DNA of 64,000 bases from assembly GCF_001591665.1 (NCBI RefSeq), contig NZ_BCVI01000053.1, forward strand, positions 31,269 to 95,268, read 5' to 3'. Below, in pieces: positions 1 through 9,170 of this stretch. Source of the DNA: Neobacillus soli NBRC 102451 (GTDB taxonomy: Bacteria > Bacillota > Bacilli > Bacillales > Cytobacillaceae). A model generated the notes under the pieces. That model saw only the letters and a list, made by a program, of their open reading frames with translations. It was not told where the DNA came from and made no database searches. The translations under genes were made by a program, and so were the position numbers. The stretch's first letter is position 1. Every line of letters starts with the position of its first letter.

Positions 1-582
1 CCCGAACAGCTCTTTCATCGCAGAATTTCTCGTTAAATAAGCATCGAGGGCACTGTTATATAGATCGGAGATATAATGTTTGGTCGTTCCGAGACCGTCT
101 TCGTTGGGTAGGCTGGTTCCGTCCTCCGCCACCTCAGAACCATCCTCAATCCGCTGCTCCCAAAAAGTCGGACCAAATTCATCCTTCACTCGTTCCGGAA
201 GCTTCCAGCGAAATGCGCCTTCAGGGCCCCAGACCGAAAAGTCAGGCAGCCAGTCTTTTTCCAAAATGCCTTCATGGAGGGCATGGGCGGCCGCCAAACA
301 AATCTCCGATTGCTCATTCCAGTCCCATTCGATAAAGTGATTAAATGACTCTTTTGCAAAAAGTGAGACCAGCTGCCAGCCGCTAACCGCCACACCTTCT
401 ATCCCGTCTACGGTTTCCGTTTCTAGGAGTGTTCCAAAGAAGCTTTCCTCATGACTACTAAATACGAGATTCTTCCATCTAATGGGGTTCATCACATGAC
501 CCCGTTCATCCTCGGCAGTAAGAAGAAAACGACCTTCCCCTAATCTAGTTGTCAACAATTTCATAAACCTTGTTTTAAGCAT
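1..582 (-). CDS. N-terminal part of a probable SNF2-type helicase (YwqA-like), cut by the window edge
   Basis: About 194 codons are visible; the gene continues beyond the left edge. The protein starts MLKTRFMKLLTTRLGEGRF and shows no nucleotide-binding motif in this part. The helicase call is an inference from context: in Bacillus a SWIM zinc finger protein gene commonly precedes an SNF2-family helicase (ywqB-ywqA), and such a SWIM gene lies on the same strand at 5380-7011. ATG at 582 is preferred over the in-frame ATG at 564 because AAAGGAG lies about 11 nt upstream. If this is the pair, two secreted-protein genes and a repeat array now separate them, which is unusual. It could be another protein with an unrelated N-terminal domain. 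Confidence 0.6.
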   Translation of the reverse strand, partial: MLKTRFMKLLTTRLGEGRFLLTAEDERGHVMNPIRWKNLVFSSHEESFFGTLLETETVDGIEGVAVSGWQLVSLFAKESFNHFIEWDWNEQSEICLAAAHALHEGILEKDWLPDFSVWGPEGAFRWKLPERVKDEFGPTFWEQRIEDGSEVAEDGTSLPNEDGLGTTKHYISDLYNSALDAYLTRNSAMKELFG

Positions 583-659
583 CCGTGCAAAAACTCCTTT
601 AACTGTGGCAATGGCTTTAAAAAGGGCTGCGGAGGCCCTATGAATTACCAGATAATGTC

Positions 660-760
660 TAAATAAACAATACCCTTCAAAAAATAGACAAAACCCTCAA
701 AAAGATAAACAAAACACCGCAAAAAATACACAAAACCACGCAAAAAATAAACAAAACTTA
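660..760. repeat. Tandem array, 21-bp period (ACAAAAC type)
   Basis: The word ACAA(A/T)AC recurs at 667, 688, 709, 730 and 751, exactly 21 bp apart, with A-rich sequence between. It lies in the divergent gap between the helicase-like gene and the WG-repeat gene. There is no coding sequence here. Confidence 0.8.
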
Positions 761-817
761 AAACCACGGTTTAATTCCACTAATTTGTCCACTGGAGACG
801 GACAAATGTCCACGGAT

Positions 818-830
818 GGTGCCTGACACC
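818..830 (+). repeat. Dispersed palindrome GGTGCCTGACACC
   Basis: A 13-bp imperfect palindrome found six times in intergenic DNA of this window (818, 2782, 10864, 14443, 46913, 52971), in both orientations. Confidence 0.75.
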
Positions 831-897
831 ACAATGAAACCGCAATGAAACCACAATGAAACCGCAATGAAACCACAATGACACCACAATGAAACTA
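830..897. repeat. 11-bp tandem array, ACCACAATGAA/ACCGCAATGAA
   Basis: CAATGAA recurs at 832, 843, 854, 865, 876 and 887 with an exact 11-bp step. Units alternate between CA and CG, so the dimer repeats every 22 bp. It begins at the end of the GGTGCCTGACACC palindrome. The rest of 898-1110 shows only AT-rich, probably promoter-bearing DNA. Confidence 0.8.
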
Positions 898-1134
898 AAG
901 CAATACCACGTGGTGGCACCATAAAAATCCATATTCCTTTATTATACCCAATATTTTATCTTTAGAGAAAGGGGAAGTGTGATGTTCCTGAGTTTGTGTG
1001 ACTAGAGGATAGTCGGAAATCGCCCGCACTAGCGCGAAACCCGTGCCATTTTAAATGATGGAACGGACATCATTAGTAATGGAAAATCCAAGGGATATGA
1101 TGCTATAATTTGGATGAATAGGGGGTGCATGCAT

Positions 1135-2730
1135 ATGAAAAATTATTTAAAAGTTTGTCTCATGGTTGTTATTCTCTTTAGTTTGCTAATGGGCACGTTA
1201 CAATCGCCCACAAATGCCGCGAGCAGTAAGAAAGTTCTTGGAAATGAATTCAAAAATGGTCTAGTTTTATTTAAGCAAAATGGGAAATATGGCATGTTGG
1301 ATAAAAAGGGTAAGGTGGCCATTAAACCGCTATACGAACAGATTGATCAAACGAAGCGAACGAATTTATTACGCGTTAAAAAGAATAATAAATACGGCTT
1401 CATTAATCAAAAGGGAAAAGTCATTGTCAAACCGCAATATGCTGATGCCAAGGACGGTTTTTCCAATCCAATCATAGTTAAAAAGAATAGTAAATATGGA
1501 CTAATCAATACAGCTGGTAAAACCATCGTTAAACCGAAGTACGATCTCATTGGTGATTTTCACAATGGGGTAGCCTTTTACAAATGTAAAAGTAAGTATG
1601 GAATTCTCAACACAAAAGGCAAGGTTGTCCTACCGCCAACCTATGATAAAATCACCGAAAACACGAATGGCGTATTTACTGTCAAACAAGCTAAAAAGTA
1701 CGGTTTAATCGATAAGCAAGGGAAAGACATCGTCACCCCCGCATATGAATCGATCGTTTCTTATAAAAATGGGTTATTTCGAATAAAAAATGATGGGAAA
1801 TACGGGATGATTACAATACAGGGGCAGATCCTCGCTGCACCCAAATATGATCGGATCTCACTGTTTTATAATGGGTTTGCCCAAACGACACTGAACGAAA
1901 AATACGGTTTTATTAGCGCGAAGGGAGAAATTATCGCTGAACCGACCTATGATTCCGTTGCTGTTTTTAGAGGAGGTGTGGCTCCCGTCGTAGCCGGTGA
2001 TAGGCTGGGTTATATTGATACCACTGGAAAAATCATTGTTGAACCGCAGTATGAAGCCGCCTACGATGGTGATGGAAGCTCCCTCTATGAATTTTGGCAA
2101 AATGCCGCAGTCGTCATAAAGAACGGGAAGTACGGCGCGATTAATAAAAAGGGCGAAGTGATTCTCGACTTCAGCTATGATTCGATTAGTTTGTTTAACA
2201 AAAAAGGGCTGGCGATCACTAGACAAAAGAATAAATATGGTGTGATTAATGATAAAGGGACGGTTATTGTCAAGCCATCCTATGACTCATTGAGACTCGC
2301 AACGTATGGCGATGGCGAGTTTACCGATGACTTTGTTATTTTTGAAAAAAATAACAAAGAAGGCGCAATGAACAGCAAGGGAAAAGTCATCATACAACCA
2401 ATTTATGACCGAATCGACCCGTTGGAACATAAAGGTTTGATTCGGGTGATGCAAGGATCGAAATATGGACTACTAACTTCAACAGGAAAAGTCCTGGTCA
2501 AACCAAAATATAGCGAAATTAATCCTTTTTACAAGGGCAACAACGATTTAGCTAGTGTTACCTATAAAGGTAAAAATGGATTCATCAATGAAAAGGGGAA
2601 ACTAGTCATTATTCCGCAGTATGATCAAGTAGGGAATTTCAACGAGGGCCTTGTTTACGTCAAGAAGAACGGCAAAGCAGGATTTATTGATAAAAAAGGC
2701 AAGGTTGTCATTAAATTAACCTATTATTAA
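1135..2730 (+). CDS. Secreted WG-repeat protein, 14 repeats
   Basis: After a Sec signal peptide (hydrophobic core at residues 7-20, cleavage near the NAAS motif at about residue 28), the rest is 14 tandem WG/KWG-type repeats of 33-44 residues. Each has the pattern NGKYGxINxKGKxIVKPxYDxI. WG repeats are beta-rich and probably form a solenoid or propeller; they usually act in binding, and no catalytic motif is visible. ATG 1135 is chosen because GGGGGTG sits 7 nt upstream; the longer frame from 1114 would run through that site. A terminator follows at 2741. Repeat 8 is longer (GDGSSLYEF insert) and repeat 9 has lost the KP. The ligand is unknown. Confidence 0.85.
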   Translation: MKNYLKVCLMVVILFSLLMGTLQSPTNAASSKKVLGNEFKNGLVLFKQNGKYGMLDKKGKVAIKPLYEQIDQTKRTNLLRVKKNNKYGFINQKGKVIVKPQYADAKDGFSNPIIVKKNSKYGLINTAGKTIVKPKYDLIGDFHNGVAFYKCKSKYGILNTKGKVVLPPTYDKITENTNGVFTVKQAKKYGLIDKQGKDIVTPAYESIVSYKNGLFRIKNDGKYGMITIQGQILAAPKYDRISLFYNGFAQTTLNEKYGFISAKGEIIAEPTYDSVAVFRGGVAPVVAGDRLGYIDTTGKIIVEPQYEAAYDGDGSSLYEFWQNAAVVIKNGKYGAINKKGEVILDFSYDSISLFNKKGLAITRQKNKYGVINDKGTVIVKPSYDSLRLATYGDGEFTDDFVIFEKNNKEGAMNSKGKVIIQPIYDRIDPLEHKGLIRVMQGSKYGLLTSTGKVLVKPKYSEINPFYKGNNDLASVTYKGKNGFINEKGKLVIIPQYDQVGNFNEGLVYVKKNGKAGFIDKKGKVVIKLTYY

Positions 2731-2740
2731 CGTTATTAAT

Positions 2741-2770
2741 AGGCTTGGATGATCCAAGCCTGTTTTGTTT
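2741..2770 (+). terminator. Rho-independent terminator after the WG-repeat gene
   Basis: A perfect 9-bp stem AGGCTTGGA / TCCAAGCCT with a 3-nt loop is followed by GTTTTGTTT. It lies 11 nt after the stop codon. Confidence 0.85.
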
Positions 2771-2781
2771 GTGGGGAAACT

Positions 2782-2794
2782 GGTGTCAGGCACC
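2782..2794 (-). repeat. Dispersed palindrome, reverse copy
   Basis: GGTGTCAGGCACC, the reverse complement of the 818 copy, just after the terminator of the WG-repeat gene. Confidence 0.7.
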
Positions 2795-2901
2795 ATCACG
2801 AAAAAAATCCACCCTGTGACTAATTTCCTAGAGAAATAGATTGTTAACTATCTTTCTATTAATTATAATAAAAGGGAAATTATAGATAAGGTGGGGAAAT
2901 T

Positions 2902-4854
2902 GTGTCAACTATCAGAAGTTATTTTAGAATAATCATGCTTGTTTCTTTCGCGGCTATGTTCACGTTTATTATTGCCCCGAAAGAATCTCACGCGGCAACG
3001 GTTACCTATTTAGATGAAATGGAACCTCTTCAATACGAAGGTTCAATTTATAAAAACAAGTGGTATTGGGAATCGTTTGAGGACCTAAACGGCAAGATCA
3101 TTGACCGCGGCATCGGATTTTCACGCGATTATTATTACAAAACGTATGCTACCTACAACATTGATAACATGGGTTTTACGACGTTTGATACGCGAATTAC
3201 CTTGGATAAAAAGAATTCAGTTGGGGATTATGGCAAAACTGCTGTTGGTATCTTTGCTGATGACCACCTGTTATATGAAAGTCAACTATCCGTTGGAAAT
3301 GGAAGCCTCAATGTTCATTTAGATCTCCCAGCAAACACAAAAAACCTGAAGATTATCGCTAGACAATTGTCCGGTGCCAAGGGAGAGCACCTTGTTATCC
3401 TTGATAATGCACGGCTTTCAACAGGCGGTGTGGTTAAATCCTTAGGGGAAGAAGCGAGTTTAAATACGATTGGTGGAAATGTCATTTCAGGAGATTACTA
3501 TTCCGGTCAATGGTATCAAGTACCCTTTCAAGATATGACGGGAAAAATCGCAACCGAGGGTGTGGGCCTCTATCGGGGGGATGGCACAGCAAAAGTCCAA
3601 TACAATATCGATCAAATGGGCTACAACATTTTTGAAACCAAGCTCTCACTTGATTCAAAATGGGCAGTAGGCGACTTTGGAAAAACGGCTGTCGCGATTT
3701 ATGCCGATGACTACAAACTCTATGAAAAACAAATGTCACCGAGCACACCCGTTCAATCGATTCGATTAAAAATACCGAAGGGTACAAAAAATCTTTTCTT
3801 AATAACCAAGCAAATCCGGGGTGCCCGCGGCGAGCAAAAAGTTATTTTTATCAATCCCGTCGTTAAGAAAACAACGGAAGCACAGCCAGTCGTGGTTAGA
3901 AACGCAGATACTAGTTCAGTCGGGGCAGTCGAGTCGCGAAACTACGCTGTTGGAGAGTGGTGGAGTTCACCGTTCCAATATGTAGATGGGAGCTTAGCGA
4001 CAGCGGGCTTCGGATTGGATTATGATGAAGGATATGCCACTTTTGATATTACCGGTATGAATTTCAATACGTTCACAGCAAGATTATCATTAGATTCCAA
4101 ATGGGTTGTCGGCGACTATGGAAAAACTAACATTTATTTCTACGCCAATAACCGCTTGATTCACTCGCAAAGCGTGACGAAAGCGACGGGAATCCAGCCG
4201 TTATCACTAAAGCTTCCAAATGGGACAACAAATCTGAAAGTATTGATCAAGCAAAGTAGAGGCGCCTTAGGGTATCACGGCGTGGTTCTAGGTGACGCCC
4301 AATTCAAGTCTTATTCTTATACACCAAATTTAAGTGCATCTCAGCTAAAAGCAACCAACAACACGGGTAAAAGTGACGTTATCACCGTTACACGGGTTCT
4401 AAAAGGTGATACCATCAAAATTTACAACAGCGCTGGAAAACTATTAGCCGCTCCAAAAGCAGCGGGCTCAACCGTAACCGTCTACCTTCCACAAATCGGT
4501 CCAAAAAGCGGCACGCTTTATATTACGGCCCAAAGAGGGGCCTGGTTGGAAAGTGGCAAAACTGCTGTAAGCTTTGGCGGTGAAAAAACTTCAACATCCA
4601 AGTTGAAAAAGGTCACAATCAAAAACAACAAGAAAAAGTCGGACACGATCACCGTCAGCAATCTACAAAAATACGACACCGTGTACGTCTATAATACAAA
4701 AGGCAAAATCATTGCCAGCAAACAAGCCAGCACATCAACAGCAACAATCTACATCAAGCAGCTCGGCAAGAAAAAAAGCTACGTCTACCTAGCAGTAAAA
4801 GGCTCAGGCATGACCACCAGCTCCAAAGTGAAATTTAGCTTTAAAAGTGAATAA
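2902..4854 (+). CDS. Secreted protein with three NPCBM-like repeats and two C-terminal beta repeats
   Basis: GTG start with AAGGTGGGG 7 nt upstream. The signal peptide ends near ESHA-AT (about residue 31). Residues ~35-175, ~185-320 and ~335-470 are three diverged copies of one domain. Shared landmarks are MGF/MGYxxF, RLSLDSKWxVGDYGKTxV, a YADDxLLYE-like strand and a final KQxxGAxGEH. This resembles NPCBM/NEW2-type putative carbohydrate-binding modules; that is a family impression, not a search result. Residues ~475-560 and ~565-650 are two copies of a second domain with the pattern SDxITVxxxxxxDTxxxYNxxGK. No catalytic residues or cell-wall anchor are visible. It may bind wall or exopolysaccharide glycans. 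A strong terminator follows. Confidence 0.85.
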   Translation: MSTIRSYFRIIMLVSFAAMFTFIIAPKESHAATVTYLDEMEPLQYEGSIYKNKWYWESFEDLNGKIIDRGIGFSRDYYYKTYATYNIDNMGFTTFDTRITLDKKNSVGDYGKTAVGIFADDHLLYESQLSVGNGSLNVHLDLPANTKNLKIIARQLSGAKGEHLVILDNARLSTGGVVKSLGEEASLNTIGGNVISGDYYSGQWYQVPFQDMTGKIATEGVGLYRGDGTAKVQYNIDQMGYNIFETKLSLDSKWAVGDFGKTAVAIYADDYKLYEKQMSPSTPVQSIRLKIPKGTKNLFLITKQIRGARGEQKVIFINPVVKKTTEAQPVVVRNADTSSVGAVESRNYAVGEWWSSPFQYVDGSLATAGFGLDYDEGYATFDITGMNFNTFTARLSLDSKWVVGDYGKTNIYFYANNRLIHSQSVTKATGIQPLSLKLPNGTTNLKVLIKQSRGALGYHGVVLGDAQFKSYSYTPNLSASQLKATNNTGKSDVITVTRVLKGDTIKIYNSAGKLLAAPKAAGSTVTVYLPQIGPKSGTLYITAQRGAWLESGKTAVSFGGEKTSTSKLKKVTIKNNKKKSDTITVSNLQKYDTVYVYNTKGKIIASKQASTSTATIYIKQLGKKKSYVYLAVKGSGMTTSSKVKFSFKSE

Positions 4855-4860
4855 TAGCCA

Positions 4861-4892
4861 GACCCCTTCTGAGGCAGAGGGGGTTTTTGCTT
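4861..4892 (+). terminator. Terminator after the NPCBM-like gene
   Basis: ACCCCTTCT / AGAGGGGGT-type stem around GAGGC, followed by a run of T, 7 nt after the stop codon. Confidence 0.8.
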
Positions 4893-4974
4893 TTCTAAAA
4901 ACAAGGTTGAGCTTGGTCTATCTTAAAATAGGCAACTGAAAAAGGGGGGGCGGCATCGTAGTCAAAAAATTGAA

Positions 4975-5095
4975 AGTGGACGGTAAACTGCCCAAAGTGG
5001 ACAGTAAACCGTAAAAAGCAGACAGTAAATTCCCTGAAGTGGACAGTAAACCGTAAAGAGTGGACAGTAAATTCCCCAAAGCGGACAGTAAATGG
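4975..5095. repeat. Tandem array, 21-bp period (AGTGGACAGTAAA)
   Basis: Six units start at 4975, 4996, 5017, 5038, 5059 and 5080, every one 21 bp apart. The conserved 13-mer is AGTGGACAGTAAA followed by 8 more variable bases. Short overlapping frames across it are repeat artefacts. The rest of the 4893-5379 gap contains a hairpin at 5193 and loose CAATCACCC repeats near 5326-5395. Confidence 0.9.
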
Positions 5096-5192
5096 CCAGG
5101 CATTCAAAAAAGGTAACTAAAAAGCGCCCCCCCGGCAATGAATCCGGTCCAATAGAGTGCCGGTTCTTCATAATAGGAAAGATAATGACCTG

Positions 5193-5218
5193 AGCCAGGA
5201 AAAACACCTGGCTTTTTA
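5193..5218 (+). terminator. Terminator-like hairpin on the plus strand
   Basis: AGCCAGG / CCTGGCT stem around a 7-nt loop, followed by TTTTAG. No plus-strand gene ends just before it, so it may be a second stop for the 2902-4854 transcript. The opposite strand lacks a U-tract. Confidence 0.6.
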
Positions 5219-5379
5219 GTGGGGGTTGACCGAAGTTTGCAGGGAAAAAGCATAGAAAAAGGTACCAGCCCCCAACATACCATACACCTGGGGAACCCGT
5301 ACCTCTTACCGTATCCAAAACACGACAATCAACCATCATCAGGCAATCACCCACCAACGGGCAATCACCCACAAACCCA

Positions 5380-7011
5380 TCAACCCTCAATCAACTTACT
5401 CCGCCGGCACTCCTCATGAAACGCCCGCAGCCTCTTCGTCCGCTCCATCAGCGTTTCCATAAAGTACTCCCAATCGTCGACACGTTTCAGCTTCTTATAC
5501 AAAGTCCTCAGCTTCTTCAAGTGCCTTACCGCCAAACGGTAGCTCGCCCGGTTTTTCTGGTCAATCTCGCGCTGGGCGGTCTGGTGGAGCATCGCTAGCA
5601 GCACCGCGGGCCGCTCCTTCTCAATCAGCTTCATGCGGTCCTTCGGCAAATCGTAAAAGTCCATGCCCACCCACGCCTGGAGCTCGCCCCAACGCTCGTA
5701 GTGCCCGCGCTCAAACAACAAATATTCATAGTCCGCAAAACTATAGGGCAGCATCACGAGCAAGGCCCGCTCATACAAATCGACCCGATCCTTTTCCGCA
5801 CAATACGGCGCCACGGCCCGCAGCGCATTCCGGACAAACGTCGCACAGCTATGATAGCTGCCCAACTGCTCCAAATACACCTTCACCTTATGCAAAAATA
5901 ACTCAATCACCGCGCCAACCCGCTGCCAAGCCTTCAAGCCCGTCAAATAATCAATCCAATAGACCATATAGGGCGCAATCTCTTCAGCGCCAAACTGACC
6001 AACCAGCTTCAACGCCTCATCATCATTCCCGAGCAGAAAATTCAGATGAATTCCAGCTAACAGCAGCGGCGCAGGGCTCTCCCAATCCTGGAGTTCCTTC
6101 AAGCGCACCTGAACCCGCGACACCTCATCCTCACGCCACGCCTTCTTTTTGAAAAAATGGACCCATAACAGCCGGTACAAGAAAACCCGTTCATAAACCA
6201 ATCCCTTTGCACACGTCAGCACCTCAAACGTATCCACCCGCAGCTGGTCGATAAACTCATCAAAGTCAAACGGCAGCGATTGGACGCCAATTTTTCCAGC
6301 AAGCTCTTCGGCATCATCCATCATATTATGGAACAAATGGAGATAAGTGCGCTTCACCATGTCCGCCTCGTGACCGAGCTCCTCGCTTAGAGCGGCCAGC
6401 TTTCGAAAAGAAACAACAATCGCAATCAACTCATACAGCAGGCGCCACTCCTGCTCAACCGGCGCACTCGCGTGGATGCGGCGCTCATAAATCCCAAACA
6501 ACTCCTGAATCACATACGGGCTCGTCGACTTTTTCGAAGCAAGCAGCGTATCAAAACTCACCTCAAACGAATGGACCCAGCGGCTGTAATCCGGCTTCAA
6601 CACTCCATTCGCCTTAATCAAATCCTTCGCCGTCTGCATCCCCCAGCCCGCCACCGCCTTCGACTCCCGAATCGGCTCACGCCACTCAGCAACCCAGTCC
6701 GCAACACTGCCCATCCGTGAAAAAGCACTGAAAAACACAGCCATCTGGTGCCGGCACCAGCCCTCCTGCGGGCACGAGCACGCGCTCATCCCCAGAAAAT
6801 GTAGATCAAGCCTCACCTTCACCGGCGTCACATCCTGCACCACCGCCGTAACCTCATCGTCCCTCATATATAACTGCGTCACCAGCCCCTGCCGGTACAG
6901 CATCATCCCTTTTTGGACAAGGTTCGCATCCTCAGCATCCACTGGGTTCAGCAGCTCCCGCACCCCATCCGAAAAGGCAGCTAGTAATTGATTTGCAGGT
7001 GTCGACTCCAA
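5380..7011 (-). CDS. SWIM zinc finger protein (YwqB-like)
   Basis: 543 residues. A SWIM motif C-x-C-x5-C-x-H is visible at Cys78, Cys80, Cys86 and His88 (SACSCPQEGWCRHQM). The rest is alpha-helical with no recognised enzyme signature. SWIM proteins of this type are usually paired with an SNF2-family helicase, and the candidate partner is the partial gene at the left edge. The start is TTG at 7011, with AAAGGGGGG about 9 nt upstream. The coding strand is relatively GC-rich compared with the polysaccharide genes further right. The function in DNA metabolism is inferred only from the SWIM/helicase association. Confidence 0.8.
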   Translation of the reverse strand: MESTPANQLLAAFSDGVRELLNPVDAEDANLVQKGMMLYRQGLVTQLYMRDDEVTAVVQDVTPVKVRLDLHFLGMSACSCPQEGWCRHQMAVFFSAFSRMGSVADWVAEWREPIRESKAVAGWGMQTAKDLIKANGVLKPDYSRWVHSFEVSFDTLLASKKSTSPYVIQELFGIYERRIHASAPVEQEWRLLYELIAIVVSFRKLAALSEELGHEADMVKRTYLHLFHNMMDDAEELAGKIGVQSLPFDFDEFIDQLRVDTFEVLTCAKGLVYERVFLYRLLWVHFFKKKAWREDEVSRVQVRLKELQDWESPAPLLLAGIHLNFLLGNDDEALKLVGQFGAEEIAPYMVYWIDYLTGLKAWQRVGAVIELFLHKVKVYLEQLGSYHSCATFVRNALRAVAPYCAEKDRVDLYERALLVMLPYSFADYEYLLFERGHYERWGELQAWVGMDFYDLPKDRMKLIEKERPAVLLAMLHQTAQREIDQKNRASYRLAVRHLKKLRTLYKKLKRVDDWEYFMETLMERTKRLRAFHEECRRSKLIEG

Positions 7012-7149
7012 GGCCCACGCCCCCCTTTAAAAAAATCCATATTCCATTATTATACCCAAAAAAGCACGCAAAGAGGAGAAAGAAGGAAGATTCCACTCCA
7101 ATGGAGAATAGTATTTTAAAATAAACATGCAAAAGGGGCCGGGTCAGAA

Positions 7150-7515
7150 GTGGATTTCAAAAGATTACTGTTGTTTTTCATCCCGTGGTTACTATACTTT
7201 TTCCTCTCTGAATACATTCTTAGGAAAAAATTACACATCAAAAAGCAGAATCGCTGGATCTATCGTAGTGTCAACAACACACACAAAATGGCTGAAATCG
7301 GCCTAATCATTGTTTTTATCCTTACCAACAGCATTCTGGGATGGTTCTTTCCCAGCACCTTCAAATATGGGCTGTTCATCTTTCTCTGCGCCTTATACGC
7401 CATCCGCTCGTTTATGGAATGGAAGTACGACCGGCCGACCAGGGAATACATCATCACCTTCTGGAGCTTTTGCGGAATGTGCGTCTTTACAGTAAGTACA
7501 TTTATTTTTTTGTGA
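7150..7515 (+). CDS. DUF4181-type small membrane protein
   Basis: 121 residues with about four hydrophobic segments (LLLFFIPWLLYFFL, IGLIIVFILTNSIL, YGLFIFLCALYAI, FCGMCVFTVSTFIFL) and a basic stretch KKLHIKKQNRW after the first. This matches the layout of DUF4181 proteins of Bacillus; their function is unknown. The start is GTG at 7150 with an AAGGGG stretch about 11 nt upstream. It stands alone between a divergent SWIM gene and a repeat-filled gap. Confidence 0.75.
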   Translation: MDFKRLLLFFIPWLLYFFLSEYILRKKLHIKKQNRWIYRSVNNTHKMAEIGLIIVFILTNSILGWFFPSTFKYGLFIFLCALYAIRSFMEWKYDRPTREYIITFWSFCGMCVFTVSTFIFL

Positions 7516-7573
7516 GGGCAGCTGAATTCAGCTTGGAAACATCAAATTTGGGGCGGCCCTTTTTCGATTTGCC

Positions 7574-7641
7574 GATTAACTATCAAAATTTGATAAACTC
7601 GGTAAATTCGCCGATAAACCCTCAGAATTCGCCGATAAAAT
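7574..7641. repeat. Short 21-bp-period array (ATTCGCCGATAAA)
   Basis: GATAAA or GATTAA recurs at 7574, 7592, 7613 and 7634. The last two steps are exactly 21 bp and share ATTCGCCGATAAA. Confidence 0.65.
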
Positions 7642-7703
7642 AAATCCCAAGCTGAAATCATCGAAAAAAGAGGCGCGAACCCCGTTTCCAGCGGTAAAAT
7701 GCA

Positions 7704-7886
7704 CGGTCCCAAATTCGATTCGCAAATAAACGGCCTCAATTCGCAAATAAACACCGCCGATTCGCAAATAAACGGCCCCGATTCGCAAATAACCGCCCAA
7801 AATTCGCAAATAAAACGCCAGATTCACCCAGCCCCCACTCAACTAAAAAAACATCGGCCGAAAAAATCCGATGTTTACTTCTCCTT
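7704..7886. repeat. Left copy of a ~180-bp direct repeat with a 21-bp array (ATTCGCAAATAAA)
   Basis: ATTCGCAAATAAA recurs at 7718, 7739, 7760, 7781 and 7802, always 21 bp apart. A hairpin AACATCGG / CCGATGTT follows, and then a copy of the last codons of the small gene at 9319-9546. The same block, with four units, recurs at 9171-9349 on the other side of the Rpn-like gene. Confidence 0.85.
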
Positions 7887-8056
7887 CTAATAAAAACAAT
7901 ACGCTGGGGGCAAGGAACCTTCTTTCTAGAGGACAGGCACTTTGGAAATTATTTAAATCATAGCAAAATTTGCTCATAATTTCTCTTTTTAATATAATAT
8001 TATTAGATACACAACCTTGGTTAATCCACTTAATCAATTAAGAAAGGTGTGTTAAA

Positions 8057-9099
8057 ATGTCCTCAGCTATCTTAGTCCGTGAAGACCCCAGAAAGTATAT
8101 CCATCACGATCAATTATTCAAGCAGTTACTCCACACATTTTTTGCGGAATTTTTAGAAGTGTTCTTTCCAGAAGTTCATCACCACATTGATTTTTCATCC
8201 ATCAAACCGTTATCGGAAGAAATGTTTACTGATCTTATTGAAGGAGAGAGTAGAAGAGCCGACATAGTAATTGAAGCAAAATTGAAAGGAAACGATTCGC
8301 TTATTATCATCCATGTTGAGCCGCAAAGCTCCGGGCAATCAGGTTTCAACGAAAGAATGTATCATTATTTTAGTCTGCTTTAAATAAATATCGAAAGCCA
8401 ATCATACCCATCGCGATTTTTAGCTATGGTGAAAATCGGTACGAACGCAATGATTTTACAATTAATTTCCCATTCTTTCATGTGTTATCCTTTCATTTTC
8501 TGATGCTTGAATTACGAAAGATGAATTGGCGGCACTATATCCATTCGAATAATCCTATAGCTGCTGCGTTTTTAAGTAAGATGGGCTATACCGAAAGAGA
8601 ACGAGTTCAGGTGAAAAAGGAATTTTTGCGGATGCTGGTTAAAATGAAAATCAACCCGGCCAAAATGGAGCTTATAAATGGTTTCTTTGAGACATATTTA
8701 TCCTTAAATGAAAGTGAGGAGAAAGAACTAATGGAAGAAATTAAGCAATTAGACCGCGACGAATCGGAACAAATCCTTAAATTGCCTAATTCATGGAGAG
8801 AGAAAGGGATTTTGGAAGGAATACAAAAGGGAATCCAGGAAGGAAGGAAAGAAGGGATACAAAAGGGAATCCAGGAGGGAAGGAAAGAAGGGATACAAAA
8901 GGGAATCCAAGAAGGATTGAAAGAAGGAATACAAAAGGGAATTCAAGAAGGATTGAAAAAAGGACAACAAAAAGGTGAACTTGAAGCTCAAAGAAAAATT
9001 GCACTCAATCTGTTAAAAGAAGGATTACCTCTTGAATTAATCGCAAGAGCAACAAATTTAGATTATGCTGAAATTGAAAAAGTAAGGAAGCTGTTATAA
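8057..9099 (+). pseudogene. Rpn family PD-(D/E)XK nuclease/putative transposase, frameshifted
   Basis: The first frame (8057-8383) encodes 108 residues including RRADIVIEAKL and a HVEPQ motif, typical of the PDDEXK_2 Rpn (recombination-promoting nuclease) family. It stops at a TAA just after YFSLL. The +1 frame continues at once as NKYRKPIIPIAIFSYG and runs to 9099, so one base is missing near 8383. The C-terminal half ends in repeats of the GIQKGIQEGRKE type encoded by near-identical 48-bp DNA. A strong RBS (GAAAGGTGTG) precedes the ATG. Thirteen-bp copies of AATACGCTGGGGG lie on both sides (7898 and 9141). It is most likely an inactivated mobile gene; programmed frameshifting is a less likely alternative. 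Confidence 0.8.
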
Positions 9100-9170
9100 T
9101 AAAAAAAATCGGCGCCTGACCCCCGCTGCGTTAAAGCTTTAATACGCTGGGGGTAGGCATCTTCGTTTCC

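Noticed and set aside
4895..5390. Several overlapping minus-strand ORFs
   Set aside because: They are open because of the 21-bp AGTGGACAGTAAA array and have no RBS. The tail LYWTGFIAGGALFSYLF looks membrane-like but has no plausible start.
7699..7890. Heptad-repeat ORFs on both strands across the ATTCGCAAATAAA array
   Set aside because: A 21-bp unit gives seven-residue repeats in every open frame. Both strands are open and neither has an RBS.
8383..8482. Programmed frameshift in the Rpn-like gene
   Set aside because: No clear slippery heptamer with a stimulatory structure was seen, and a single lost base is simpler; it is kept as a pseudogene.
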